From Caulobacteraceae bacterium (GTDB lineage: Bacteria > Pseudomonadota > Alphaproteobacteria > Caulobacterales > Aquidulcibacteraceae), in assembly GCA_009773335.1 (NCBI GenBank), contig WRPF01000007.1:1-64000 (forward strand): a stretch of DNA of 64,000 nt, in the 5' to 3' direction. The notes beneath the pieces are model-generated. The model saw only the letters and a program-made list of their open reading frames with translations, was not told the DNA's origin and did no database searches. Both the position numbers and the translations under genes were made by a program. This document shows positions 36,362 through 45,579 of the stretch, piece after piece; the stretch's first letter is position 1; the number at the start of each line of letters is the position of its first letter.

Positions 36362-38026
36362 TCACAGATGGATGTCGCGGTCCTTGGTTTCGGGCCAGAA
36401 GAAGAAGAACACCACGATCGCGATGCAGGTCACGATCATCGGGAACCACAGACCGGAGAAGATGTTGCCGGTCGCGGTGACGATGGCGAGCGCGGTCACG
36501 GGCGCCAGGCCGCCGAACCAGCCGGTGCCGACATTGTACGGCAGCGAGAACGCCGTGTAGCGAATCCGCGTCGGGAAGAGCTCCACCAGCGCAGCCGCCT
36601 GCGGGCCGTAAAGCGCAGTCGCCGCGATGATGAAGACCACCATGACGCCGATGAGCAGCGCGAAGTCGATGGCGGCGGGATCGGCTTTCGCGGGATAGCC
36701 GGCGGCGACGAGGCTGGGCTGGAGCGCGGCGGCGAACGCCGTGCGCACGGCCTTCGTTTCCTTCACCGGCCGGCCCTCGGCGTTAACGCTCTCGATAACC
36801 GTCGCGCCGACCGACACGCTCGCTGTCGATCCCGCGGGCGCAGGCACAAGCTCATAGCTTACGCCGGCGTCGGAGAGCGCCGTGCGGGCGATGTCGCAGG
36901 AGCTGGCGAACTGGTGTGCGCCGCCGGTGAGGTCGAGCATGAAGCTGCAGTCGGCCGGATCGGCGGTGATGGTGACCGGCACCGACACGGAGGCGTTGGC
37001 GAGCGCCGGATTGGCCGCGCGGGTGATCAGGTGGAAGCCCGGAAAATACATCAGCGCCATCAGCACCATGCCGAACAGCATGACGGGCCGCCGGCCGATC
37101 CTGTCCGACACCCACGCGAAGAAGATGTAGAGGGGCGCGGAGATGATCACGACCGTCATCATCACCATGTTCACGATCTTCTGGTCCACGCGCAGGATGC
37201 GCTCCATGAAGATTTGCGTGTAGAAATTGGCCGTGTACCAGCCCACGCCCTGCGCCATCATCAGGCCGAACAGCGCCAGCAGCACGATCTTGAGATTGCG
37301 CCATTCGAGGAAGCTCTCGGCGTAGGCGCGCTTCGACGTCTTGCCTTCGGCCTTCAGCTTCCGGAACGCCGGGCTTTCCTCCAGCTGCATGCGGATCCAG
37401 ATCGAGATCGCCAGCAGCACCGCAGAGAGCAGGAACGGAATCCGCCAGCCCCACTCGCGGAACGAATCTTCGCCAAGGATGTTGCGCGTCGCGAGAATGA
37501 CGCCGAGCGCGCCGACCAGGCCGATGGACGCCGATGCCTGGATCAATGCGGTGGCGGCGCCACGCCTGCCCTGCGGCGCGTGTTCGCTGACATAGATCGC
37601 CGCGCCCCCGTACTCGCCGCCGAGTGCAAAGCCCTGCAGGATACGGCACGCGATCAGCAGCGCCGCCGCCCATGGCCCGATCTGCGCGGCCGTCGGTAAC
37701 AGGCCGATGGCGACGGTCGCCGCGCCCATGATGACGATGGTGATGAGGAAGGCGCCCTTGCGGCCGTTGCTGTCACCCATCTTGCCGAACACGAGCGCGC
37801 CGATGGGGCGTACGACCAGACCGACCGAGAATGTCAGCAGCGAGAACAGCAGAGCCTGCGCGTCTGGCAAGGTCGCGAAGAAGTGCTTCGCCATGATCGT
37901 CGCCAGCGCGCCGTAGATGAAGAAGTCGTACCATTCGAAGATGGTGCCGGCGGCCGAGGCCGCGACCACAAGGCGGAGCTTCTGCGGCGGGATGTCATCC
38001 GCGCCCGAGGTCGTCGCTGTGCTCAT
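36362..38026 (-). CDS. MFS transporter, metabolite:H+ symporter (MHS) type, with large periplasmic insertion
   Basis: 554 residues, longer than the usual 430-450. The start region FEWYDFFIYGALATI and the loop FGKMGDSNGRKGA are diagnostic of the MHS group (ProP, KgtP, ShiA relatives). The extra length is an insertion of about 120 residues between transmembrane helices 8 and 9, from about NASVSVPVTITADP to AKADPAAID, predicted periplasmic, with two Cys that could pair. The likely substrate is a small organic acid or osmolyte; the insertion may bind or sense it. Confidence 0.88.
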   Translation of the reverse strand: MSTATTSGADDIPPQKLRLVVAASAAGTIFEWYDFFIYGALATIMAKHFFATLPDAQALLFSLLTFSVGLVVRPIGALVFGKMGDSNGRKGAFLITIVIMGAATVAIGLLPTAAQIGPWAAALLIACRILQGFALGGEYGGAAIYVSEHAPQGRRGAATALIQASASIGLVGALGVILATRNILGEDSFREWGWRIPFLLSAVLLAISIWIRMQLEESPAFRKLKAEGKTSKRAYAESFLEWRNLKIVLLALFGLMMAQGVGWYTANFYTQIFMERILRVDQKIVNMVMMTVVIISAPLYIFFAWVSDRIGRRPVMLFGMVLMALMYFPGFHLITRAANPALANASVSVPVTITADPADCSFMLDLTGGAHQFASSCDIARTALSDAGVSYELVPAPAGSTASVSVGATVIESVNAEGRPVKETKAVRTAFAAALQPSLVAAGYPAKADPAAIDFALLIGVMVVFIIAATALYGPQAAALVELFPTRIRYTAFSLPYNVGTGWFGGLAPVTALAIVTATGNIFSGLWFPMIVTCIAIVVFFFFWPETKDRDIHL

Positions 38027-38126
38027 CTTGTTATCCGTCTCCCCCGCCGCCCGCGCGATCGGGGCGGACTCTTATTGTCATGGGGACCGGAAGCACGCCC
38101 CGCGCGGCGAGGCAAGCGGGGCCGTC

Positions 38127-41100
38127 TCAGGCGGCGCTGACGGTCTGGCGGGCGACGAGTGCAGACGCCTCGTCAGCCGGCATCGCCTTGCCGAAGAACC
38201 ATCCCTGCATCGCGTGGACGCCCGCCGCGCGCAGAAAGGCGTGTTGCTCGGCCGTTTCCACCCCTTCCGCGACGATCTGGAATCCGAGCGTCCGTCCGAT
38301 GGACGCCACGGCATGGATGATCGTGGCGCCTTCGATCCCGTCGCCGATATCGGTCACGAAGCTCCTGTCGATCTTCAGCTTGTCAATGGGCAGGCGGCGC
38401 AGGTGCGTGAGGCTGGAATACCCGGTGCCGAAATCGTCGAGTGCGATCTGGACGCCGCTGGCGCGCAGCCGCTTGATGAGATCGATCACGGGGCCCTCGG
38501 CCTCAAGAGTCGATTGCTCGGTGATCTCAAGCACGAACCGGTGCGGATCCATACCGCGCCGTGCGAGCGTTGCGAGTAGACGCGTGTCGAACGCCGGATC
38601 GCTCAACTGTGCGGGCGCAGCGTTCACGGAGACGAAGACCTTCGTCCACGATGACGCCTCACGCGCCGCGCGATCAATCGCCCAGTCGCCAAGCGAAGGG
38701 ATCAGCCCGCAGTCCTCTGCACATCGCACGACATCCGGCGCACCAACGGGGGCGCCGCTTTCGCGTGACCATCGCAGCAACGCTTCAAAACCCAGAAGGT
38801 TCTGGCCGCCGCGATCGAAGATCGGCTGGTAGTGCAGGGCGAGCGTGTCGTCGCGAATAGCGGCTTCCAGTTCCGCCGCGAGCCCGATGCGGCCGGGCAG
38901 CGCGTTCGAGCCCGACGGCCGCAGCTTGGCATTGAGGAGTCCGACGGTATCGTCGAGCGCCGCTCGCAGGGTCGCCAGATCGTCTTGCGTGATCGCGTCG
39001 CCCTCGATGCGCACCCTCCGTTCCGCATGCGCCGCGAGATCGGCCACGACCTTTGCGCCGAGGCTGAGGCTCATGGACTTGATAGCGTGCGCCGCTCGCG
39101 CTGCGGCGTCCTGATCGCCGGAGGCGAGCGATGCCTCCATCTCACCCAGCCGCTTCGGCGCCTGATCGAGATAGAGCCCGACGACGCGCTGCACGAAGTC
39201 CGGCGCGCCGAATTCCGCGAGATGGGCAAAGGGATCGCCTGAAAACTTCGCTTGCTCCTGCCGCGCGGCGACGGGCATCGCCTCATCAAACGTCGTTTCA
39301 GCCGGGGACGCATCGGGCGCACCGAAATGTGCGGAGAGATGCGCGGCCAGAGTTTGCAGGGTGAACGGCTTGTGCAGGACGCCGTCGGCGCCTGCGTCGC
39401 TCCAGGCGTCGGAAGACGCGCCGAGCACGTCCGCGGTCGCCGCAATGATCGGCGTGCGCCCGCACCCCGTCGCGGCCTCATGTGCGCGGATGGCGGCGGT
39501 CGCCTGATAGCCGTCCATCTCCGGCATGCTGCCGTCCATGAGTACGAGATCGTAAAGACGCGCGGTCGCCATCTCGACGCCGATGCGACCGTTCTCCGCC
39601 GTCTCCGCGGCGACGCCGAAGCGCGAGAGCGACTCGATCGCCACCTCGCGGTTGACCGCGTTGTCGTCGACGACGAGCACGGTGCGTCCGGCATAGTGCA
39701 GCTGCGCCGCCGCTGCGGCCGGACGAATACGCTGAGGCCGCAAACCGCCGGCGACGATCTCGCCGAGCATCGATTCGATATCCGTGCGCAGGAGCGGCAG
39801 GTCCAGCGCAGCGTCCGCGGCGCCATCCGCAAGAAGGCGGTCCGCCGCGCCATCGCCCAGCGCCCGCAGCACGACGCGCTGGGTTCCCTGACGGCGCGGG
39901 TGTTCCCGCAGCCGATCAGGATCGGCGATGACGAGATTGGCCGCCAACGGGTCTCCGGCGCTTTCCTGCGGGATGTCGAAGCCTGCGGCGCGCAGATACT
40001 GCGTGAGGACCCGACGCGTCGCCGGCAGAGCGCAATCGACGATCGCCGACCGCGCTTCGCCAATCTTCGGCCAGGTGCATGTTTGCTCGATCGGCGGCAA
40101 CGGCAGATGCGCGGCGAAAGTCGAGCCCTTCCCCACATCGCTTGAAACGCCGATATCGCCGCCCATCGCACGCGCCAGTCGCCGGCAGATCGTGAGGCCG
40201 AGGCCCGTCCCGCCAAACTTGCGTGTCGTCGACTGATCGGCCTGCGTGAATGCGGCGAACACGCCGGCGAGCTTGTCCTTCGGAATGCCGACGCCGGTAT
40301 CGCGCACCGCGATGCGGATGACGCCTTCGCGTTTCGGGTCATTCGTGACCGTCACCAGCACATAACCCCGTTCGGTGAACTTGAGCGCATTGGTGACGAG
40401 GTTGGTGACGATCTGGCCGATGCGCACGGGATCGCCGATCACGAAGCGCGCCGCGTCGGGCGCGATGTAGGCCGCGAAATCGATGCCTTTTCCCTGCGCG
40501 CGCTCCCAGAAGAGACTGGCCACCTGGTCGATCACCTCGACGAGGTCGACGCGCGTGGATTCGAGATCGAGCCTGCCCGCCTCAATCTTCGAGAAATCGA
40601 GCAGATCGTTGATGATCGCCAGCAGGTTCTTGCCCGAACGCACGATGATATTGGCATAGCGTCGCGGCCGTTCCGCGAGTTCACCCGCGGCGAGCAGCTC
40701 GGCCATGACCATCACGCCGTTCATCGGCGTGCGAATTTCGTGGCTCATGGTGGCGAGGAAATCGGACTTGGCGCGGTTGGCGTGCTCTGCGGCGTCGCGC
40801 GCGACGCGCAAGTCCATCGTGCGTGCGTCGACCTCGCGTTCGAGCCCCTTCAGATGCGCGGCGATACGATCGTCGCGCGCGCGGATCTCCCCGAGCATGG
40901 CGTTGAACCCGTCGACGAGACGCCCGACCTCGTCGTTGCTCGACGCCGCCACCGGCGCATCGAACGTCTGCGATTCACGGATGCGCGCGACCGCTGCATC
41001 GAGGCGCCCGATCGGCTCCGTGATCGCCTTCTGCAAACGCGCGGCGATGACGAGGCCGATGGCGAGGGCTATGATGCAGGCCATCAACGACCGGAAAAGA

Positions 41101-41600
41101 ATGCCCTGCACGCGTTCGCGCAGATCCGTGGCGCGCGCGATCAGCACGAACCGCCCGACCTGCCGCCCGCTCTGCATGATCGGGGTGCTTGCTTCGATGG
41201 TGCTCGTGGTCAGCAACCGCCCGATATCGAGGCCGCCGCCGCCGCCGTCGATGCGCACGTCCGTTTCGAGGCGAAGTCCGCCGCCGATCTCTGCGAGAAG
41301 GCGCCCGTCGGCCGTCTCGACCCGCGCGTAGGAAATGTCAGGCATCCGTGCGATCGCGCGCAGCACGGTGTTGGCGCCCTGCCGGTCGAGTTGCGCGGTC
41401 GATTTTGACACGACGGATGCAAACACCTGTGCGGTGGCGATGAGGCTTTCGCGCTTGGCGTGTGCGTAACGACCTAGTTCGGTCCACAGCGACAGGCCGC
41501 CCACGGTCGCGGTCGCCGCGAGCACGGCCGCAAGCACGAGCGCCTGCAGCTTGCGCGCGATCGATGGACCCTTCCGTCGGGCGTTGACCTCTGCCGTCAC
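38127..41600 (-). CDS. Hybrid sensor histidine kinase with two receiver domains, HPt and EAL phosphodiesterase
   Basis: 1157 residues. Order: TM helix about 18-40; periplasmic sensor about 41-165; TM about 166-186; HAMP to about 245; HisKA with phospho-His287 (MSHEIRTPMNG); HATPase_c about 390-500 (N box, DTGVGIP, GGTGLGL); a degenerate receiver-like region about 515-620 without the acceptor pocket; a complete receiver about 638-750 with Asp689; HPt about 795-895 with His838 (AAHAIKSMS); EAL about 905-1150. EAL catalytic residues look intact: E939 (FEALLRW), N in SVNAAP, E in LEITE, DDFGTG 1055-1060, K1076, E in AEGVE, Q in QGWFFGK. So it could hydrolyse c-di-GMP under control of its own phosphorelay. 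Divergent from the REC-kinase gene. Confidence 0.93.
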   Translation of the reverse strand: MTAEVNARRKGPSIARKLQALVLAAVLAATATVGGLSLWTELGRYAHAKRESLIATAQVFASVVSKSTAQLDRQGANTVLRAIARMPDISYARVETADGRLLAEIGGGLRLETDVRIDGGGGGLDIGRLLTTSTIEASTPIMQSGRQVGRFVLIARATDLRERVQGILFRSLMACIIALAIGLVIAARLQKAITEPIGRLDAAVARIRESQTFDAPVAASSNDEVGRLVDGFNAMLGEIRARDDRIAAHLKGLEREVDARTMDLRVARDAAEHANRAKSDFLATMSHEIRTPMNGVMVMAELLAAGELAERPRRYANIIVRSGKNLLAIINDLLDFSKIEAGRLDLESTRVDLVEVIDQVASLFWERAQGKGIDFAAYIAPDAARFVIGDPVRIGQIVTNLVTNALKFTERGYVLVTVTNDPKREGVIRIAVRDTGVGIPKDKLAGVFAAFTQADQSTTRKFGGTGLGLTICRRLARAMGGDIGVSSDVGKGSTFAAHLPLPPIEQTCTWPKIGEARSAIVDCALPATRRVLTQYLRAAGFDIPQESAGDPLAANLVIADPDRLREHPRRQGTQRVVLRALGDGAADRLLADGAADAALDLPLLRTDIESMLGEIVAGGLRPQRIRPAAAAAQLHYAGRTVLVVDDNAVNREVAIESLSRFGVAAETAENGRIGVEMATARLYDLVLMDGSMPEMDGYQATAAIRAHEAATGCGRTPIIAATADVLGASSDAWSDAGADGVLHKPFTLQTLAAHLSAHFGAPDASPAETTFDEAMPVAARQEQAKFSGDPFAHLAEFGAPDFVQRVVGLYLDQAPKRLGEMEASLASGDQDAAARAAHAIKSMSLSLGAKVVADLAAHAERRVRIEGDAITQDDLATLRAALDDTVGLLNAKLRPSGSNALPGRIGLAAELEAAIRDDTLALHYQPIFDRGGQNLLGFEALLRWSRESGAPVGAPDVVRCAEDCGLIPSLGDWAIDRAAREASSWTKVFVSVNAAPAQLSDPAFDTRLLATLARRGMDPHRFVLEITEQSTLEAEGPVIDLIKRLRASGVQIALDDFGTGYSSLTHLRRLPIDKLKIDRSFVTDIGDGIEGATIIHAVASIGRTLGFQIVAEGVETAEQHAFLRAAGVHAMQGWFFGKAMPADEASALVARQTVSAA

Positions 41601-41701
41601 ACTGCTTTTCCCTGCCGTCGCGTCTGTTCCACCGGGGCTGCGGGGACCGGAGTCCCGGATTTGTTAACGGTAGGCGCCTATACCGAACGGTCAGGTGCGC
41701 C

Positions 41702-42859
41702 ATGCTTGCTCAACGTCTCGACCATAGTGGTTTCTTTTTCGTGCTCGACGAACCGGCCCACCTCCTTGTGGCCGACGACGATCCGATCCTGCGCGAGTTC
41801 GCGTGCGTTCACCTGGCGACGCCTGAGGTCACGCTCGACACGGCCGCGGATGGCGCAGAGGCGCTGCAGAAACTCGAAGGCGGCGGCTACGATCTCGCCC
41901 TCGTGGACCTCGACATGCCCATCATGGACGGCTTCCAACTCATCGCCCGGATCCGCAGCTCGCCTGCGCTGCAACATCTGCCGGTCGTCGTCGTGACCGG
42001 ACGCGAGGACATGATGGCCATCGACAAGGCCTTCCAGGCCGGCGCCACATCGTTCGCCGTCAAGCCGCTCAACTGGCGGCTGCTGAGCTATCAGCTCCGT
42101 TACGTGCTGCGCGCGTTCCGCCAGGAAAACGAGATCCGAGTCGCAAAACAACGCGCCGAACAGGCGCACGCGATCAAGACCAACATCCTGCGCCTCGTGC
42201 AGCACGAGTTGCGCACGCCGCTCACCTCCATCGTCGGGTTCGCCGAACACATCGAAGCGCACCCGAAATCCTCCGAGGTCGCCGAATTCGCCGGCCTGAT
42301 CGCCGGCGCAGGCCGGCGGTTCTCGGCCAACGTGTCCGACCTCATCTCCGCCGCACAGACGCTGACCTCCGATATCGCGCTGCGGCTCGATGAAATCCGC
42401 GTGCCGCAGATCATCGACGCCGTGGTCGCCGCCGAAGCGCCGAACGCCCGCGAAAAGGGCGTCCCGCTGCGCGGCGTCGACGGCGCGCACGGTCTGCGCA
42501 TCGAATGCGACCGCGACCTCGTGGTCCGGGCACTGCGTCACATCGTCCGCAACGCCATCGAACACGGTGAAGGCCCGGTCGATCTCATGGCCACCCCCGA
42601 TCGCGACGGCGTCGCGTTCGCCGTGCGCGACCGGGGCGCAGGCATCGAGCCCGGGCGTCTTGAGCAGTGCCTTGCGGCGTTCCAGCAGGGTGAAGACGCG
42701 CTCAACCGGCACAGCGCGGGCATGGGCCTCGGCCTGCCCGTCGCGCAGCGCGTGTTCGCGGCCCACGGCGGGACCTTGTCGGTCTCGCACGTGGCCGACG
42801 TGGGCTGCATCGTCGTCGCGACGCTCCCGGCGCGACCGCCAGGCCAGTGGGCGGCCTGA
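41702..42859 (+). CDS. Receiver-histidine kinase (REC-HisKA-HATPase), soluble
   Basis: 385 residues from ATG 41702. The receiver domain (about 20-135) has acidic pocket ADDDP and phospho-Asp69 (VDLDMPIMDG), with Lys121. A coiled-coil linker leads to HisKA with His168 (QHELRTPLTSIVGF), then HATPase_c with DRGAGIEPG and GMGLGLPVA. No transmembrane helix and no output domain, so it receives and passes phosphate inside the cytoplasm. It shares a 101-bp divergent promoter region with the HK-EAL hybrid, which makes cross-talk between the two likely (inference). Confidence 0.92.
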   Translation: MLAQRLDHSGFFFVLDEPAHLLVADDDPILREFACVHLATPEVTLDTAADGAEALQKLEGGGYDLALVDLDMPIMDGFQLIARIRSSPALQHLPVVVVTGREDMMAIDKAFQAGATSFAVKPLNWRLLSYQLRYVLRAFRQENEIRVAKQRAEQAHAIKTNILRLVQHELRTPLTSIVGFAEHIEAHPKSSEVAEFAGLIAGAGRRFSANVSDLISAAQTLTSDIALRLDEIRVPQIIDAVVAAEAPNAREKGVPLRGVDGAHGLRIECDRDLVVRALRHIVRNAIEHGEGPVDLMATPDRDGVAFAVRDRGAGIEPGRLEQCLAAFQQGEDALNRHSAGMGLGLPVAQRVFAAHGGTLSVSHVADVGCIVVATLPARPPGQWAA

Positions 42860-42967
42860 AGCCGTTCAGCAACTGTTCAGGAGCCCCGGCCCCATCGTGC
42901 ACGCTCCACGGCGTGCGGGCCCGTCCCACGCGCTGCAACAAAAGCACGCCTGCGCACGGAAGACACC

Positions 42968-43444
42968 ATGGCCAACAAGCTCGTCGCCCTGATCGGTGCG
43001 ACCATCATCGCCGCCGCCGCCCTCCTTCCTTCGGTCGCCGCGGCGGACGAACACTATCGCGGACGGGGGCACGACCGGGGGGGCGACCGCGGCTACTACG
43101 ACAACGGCTATCGCGGCGATCGGCACTATGACGGTCGCAACCGGGGCGGCTACGACCATGGCTATCGTCGCGATCACGACGACGATGACAACGACGACGC
43201 GATCGCCGCGGGCGTGATCGGCCTCGTGCTCGGCGCGGTCATCGGCAGCGCGTTGACGGAATCGTCCCGCCAGGCTCCGCCGCCACCCCGCTACGCGCCG
43301 CCCCCGCCGCCGTACAACGGCGGCTACTACGACGACCGGCAGCCCTACTATGACAACGGCCCGCAACTGTGCGTCCGTCGTGAGCAGACCTGGGACCCCT
43401 ACGCACGCCGCTACGTGACGCTGGAGCGCCGCGTCCCCTGCTGA
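42968..43444 (+). CDS. Secreted Gly/Asp/Tyr-rich protein with glycine-zipper segment
   Basis: 158 residues. Signal peptide (cleavage near VAAAD, about residue 26). Residues about 27-75 are rich in Gly, Asp, Tyr and Arg (RGYYDNGYRGD-type). An acidic DDDDNDD stretch precedes a glycine-zipper helix AAGVIGLVLGAVIGSAL (about 80-96), then a Pro/Tyr-rich linker and a C-terminal piece with two Cys (LCVRREQ, RRVPC). Related to RcnB/glycine-zipper envelope proteins by composition only. Confidence 0.75.
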   Translation: MANKLVALIGATIIAAAALLPSVAAADEHYRGRGHDRGGDRGYYDNGYRGDRHYDGRNRGGYDHGYRRDHDDDDNDDAIAAGVIGLVLGAVIGSALTESSRQAPPPPRYAPPPPPYNGGYYDDRQPYYDNGPQLCVRREQTWDPYARRYVTLERRVPC

Positions 43445-43489
43445 GGTGAAGTCTTTACCCATCGGGCGCGCCGCCGCTAGTCTCGCTGC

Positions 43490-43909
43490 ATGAAATTCGT
43501 GTGCGACGCGCCTGAGGGAAAGACCTGGTTCCGCATCGAGACCGAGGCGGAAGCGGACGCTGAATCCGGATTGATGCGCCATGCGGTGGCGAAGTATTTC
43601 CGCCGCGAACGTGAACGCGCACTCGCAGCATGGCGTCCACCCGCAGGGGCGCCAACGATCGAGCGCGACATCGGACTGAATGCCTTCGTCGCGCGGACCA
43701 TGCCGGCGTTTCTCACACTGCGCGACTGCGAAGGCGCGGGACTCGCCACCGCGATGTTGCCGCCGGAATCTGGTGACGTGGATTTCCGCGTGATCATCGT
43801 CGGTCCCGCCAACGGCGACCCCTACGACGCACACGGCGACGCGATCGCCGCGCTTGAGGACCATCTCGACATCGACCTGCCGCGTTCGGACTGCTACCCC
43901 TACGCCTGA
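43490..43909 (+). CDS. Conserved hypothetical protein, 139 residues
   Basis: Start ATG 43490. Soluble, acidic; N-terminus MKFVCDAPEGKTWFRIETEAEAD, C-terminus with LPRSDCYPYA. No domain recognised. It ends inside the last codons of the convergent WYL regulator gene (10-bp overlap). Confidence 0.7.
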   Translation: MKFVCDAPEGKTWFRIETEAEADAESGLMRHAVAKYFRRERERALAAWRPPAGAPTIERDIGLNAFVARTMPAFLTLRDCEGAGLATAMLPPESGDVDFRVIIVGPANGDPYDAHGDAIAALEDHLDIDLPRSDCYPYA

Positions 43910-44901
43910 GTGCGGCGACGCGAAGCCTTTCCTGCTTTTACGCCATAGAGATCGACGACGCGACGCGCCTCTTCCGCGACCGCCTCCCGCAGCGCGGGCG
44001 GCCCGAGCACTTCGATCTCGCCGCCCAACCGCAGAAGCTGCCGCGACGCATAGTCGACGCTCTCGACCGGAATGTCGGCCCTGATCCACCCCGACGGCGC
44101 GCATTTTCGGTGCGCAGCATCCACCGCTTCCCCGGCGGCGGGGCTCAGTTCACGCAGTAGCCGAAGACCTTCGGGCGACAGCTTCACGGTCGCGCGCTCA
44201 CGCAGAAGCCGCGCCTCGAAATCCTTGGCCCAAGCCGACCAGTAACGCGCGAGATCGAAACGCGCCGGCCGTTTGAAGCGTATGTCCAGCACATCGAGAC
44301 CCTGGATGTTTGACACGCGATACGTGCGCGGCTGCGCCTTCATCGCCGCCACGAGATACCAGACCCCGCCCTTCAGCACGAGGCCGAGCGGATCGACCTC
44401 GCGCATCACGACATCCTTCCAGCTCTCGTAGCGGATGCGGATGCGCGTATCGCTCCATACCGCCGCTGCGAGAGCTGGCAGCATCTCCAACGGCTCCACA
44501 CGACTATACCAGTTCGCCGGATCGAGATGGAACCGCGACGCCACGCGCTGCGCGCTCGCGCCCGAGTCCGGCGGCAGGCTGGCGAGCAGCTTCAGTTGCG
44601 CCGCCGCAAGATCTGCGCCCATGCCGAGATCGGCCGCCGCGCCGCCGACGCCCGCGAGCAGGAGCGCATCGGCCTCCGCTGGCGTAAAGCCGGTCAACCG
44701 CGTGCGATAGCCGTCCAGGAGCGCAAAACCGCCGGAGCGCCCCCGCTCCGCATAGACCGGCACGCCCGCTGCGCTCAGCTGGTCGATGTCGCGGTAGACG
44801 GTGCGGACGGAGACCTCGAATTCCTGCGCCAGCGCCTCGGCGCTCAGCCGCCCGCGCATCTGCAGCAGGATCAGGATCGAAAGCAGTCGGCTCGCGCGCA
44901 T
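43900..44901 (-). CDS. YafY-type transcriptional regulator (HTH-11 + WYL)
   Basis: 333 residues from Met at 44901; the frame is open to 44925. The N-terminal DeoR-like HTH is RLLSILILLQMRGRLSAEALAQEFEVSVRTVYRDIDQLSAAGVPVY-type (residues about 4-55). The WYL domain (about 140-220) has WYLVAAM and RTYRVSNIQGLDVLD; a WCX-like C-terminal extension follows. Likely senses a ligand, often nucleic acid in other WYL proteins, and controls the divergent DUF1579-like gene 92 bp away. Confidence 0.88.
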   Translation of the reverse strand: MRASRLLSILILLQMRGRLSAEALAQEFEVSVRTVYRDIDQLSAAGVPVYAERGRSGGFALLDGYRTRLTGFTPAEADALLLAGVGGAAADLGMGADLAAAQLKLLASLPPDSGASAQRVASRFHLDPANWYSRVEPLEMLPALAAAVWSDTRIRIRYESWKDVVMREVDPLGLVLKGGVWYLVAAMKAQPRTYRVSNIQGLDVLDIRFKRPARFDLARYWSAWAKDFEARLLRERATVKLSPEGLRLLRELSPAAGEAVDAAHRKCAPSGWIRADIPVESVDYASRQLLRLGGEIEVLGPPALREAVAEEARRVVDLYGVKAGKASRRRTQA

Positions 44902-44993
44902 TTTCCTGTCCGACCCATAAAACATGACACTCGGCGTCAGGTATAGCGGGCTACTGTCCGTCCCCCAACGGAAACACGCGAACGGCGAGACAC

Positions 44994-45452
44994 ATGGACG
45001 ATTTCGACTTCTTCATCGGCGCCTGGCTGGTGTCGCATCGCCGCCTGAAGGCGCGCCTCGCGGGCTGCACGGACTGGGAGGCCTTCGACGGCGCCTGCAC
45101 GACGCAGAAGATCCTCGGCGGCCTCGGCAACATGGATGACAACGTCCTCAACCTGCCCGGCGGCGCCTACCGCGCGGTCACGCTGCGGGCGTTCGATCCG
45201 CAGACAGGCACGTGGGCGATCTGGTGGCTCGACGGCCGCACGCCGCATGCGCTCGACGTCCCCATGATCGGCGTCTTCAGGGACGGAGTCGGGACCTTCC
45301 ACGCCGACGACACGTTCGCCGGCCGGCCGATCCGCGTGCGTTTCCTGTGGACCCGTACGCGCGAGGCCTCGCCGCAATGGGAGCAGGCGTTCTCCATCGA
45401 TGGCGGCGAAAGCTGGGAAACCAACTGGACCATGCAGTTCAACCGCACCTGA
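44994..45452 (+). CDS. DUF1579-like protein
   Basis: 152 residues from ATG 44994. The N-terminal DFDFFIGAWLVSHRRLK and later FDPQTGTWAIWWLDGRTP, with a final W-containing strand, fit the lipocalin-like DUF1579 family. Cytoplasmic. Divergently placed from the YafY-type regulator; that pairing is common and suggests regulation by it. Confidence 0.75.
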   Translation: MDDFDFFIGAWLVSHRRLKARLAGCTDWEAFDGACTTQKILGGLGNMDDNVLNLPGGAYRAVTLRAFDPQTGTWAIWWLDGRTPHALDVPMIGVFRDGVGTFHADDTFAGRPIRVRFLWTRTREASPQWEQAFSIDGGESWETNWTMQFNRT

Positions 45453-45579
45453 AGCGGCGTATGGCGTTTTGCTGAACGATTGTCCCGGCCAGCACAGACA
45501 TATGCGACGAGTGGCGGTGGACGCGGTGCGGCCGCGCACCTACCACCAAAGTACATCGCGAAACAATGGAGGACCGACC

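Noticed and set aside
38127-41600. EAL domain read as degenerate
   Set aside because: The EAL, N, E, DDFGTG, K, E and Q positions could all be found, so an active enzyme is more likely than a pseudo-EAL receptor.
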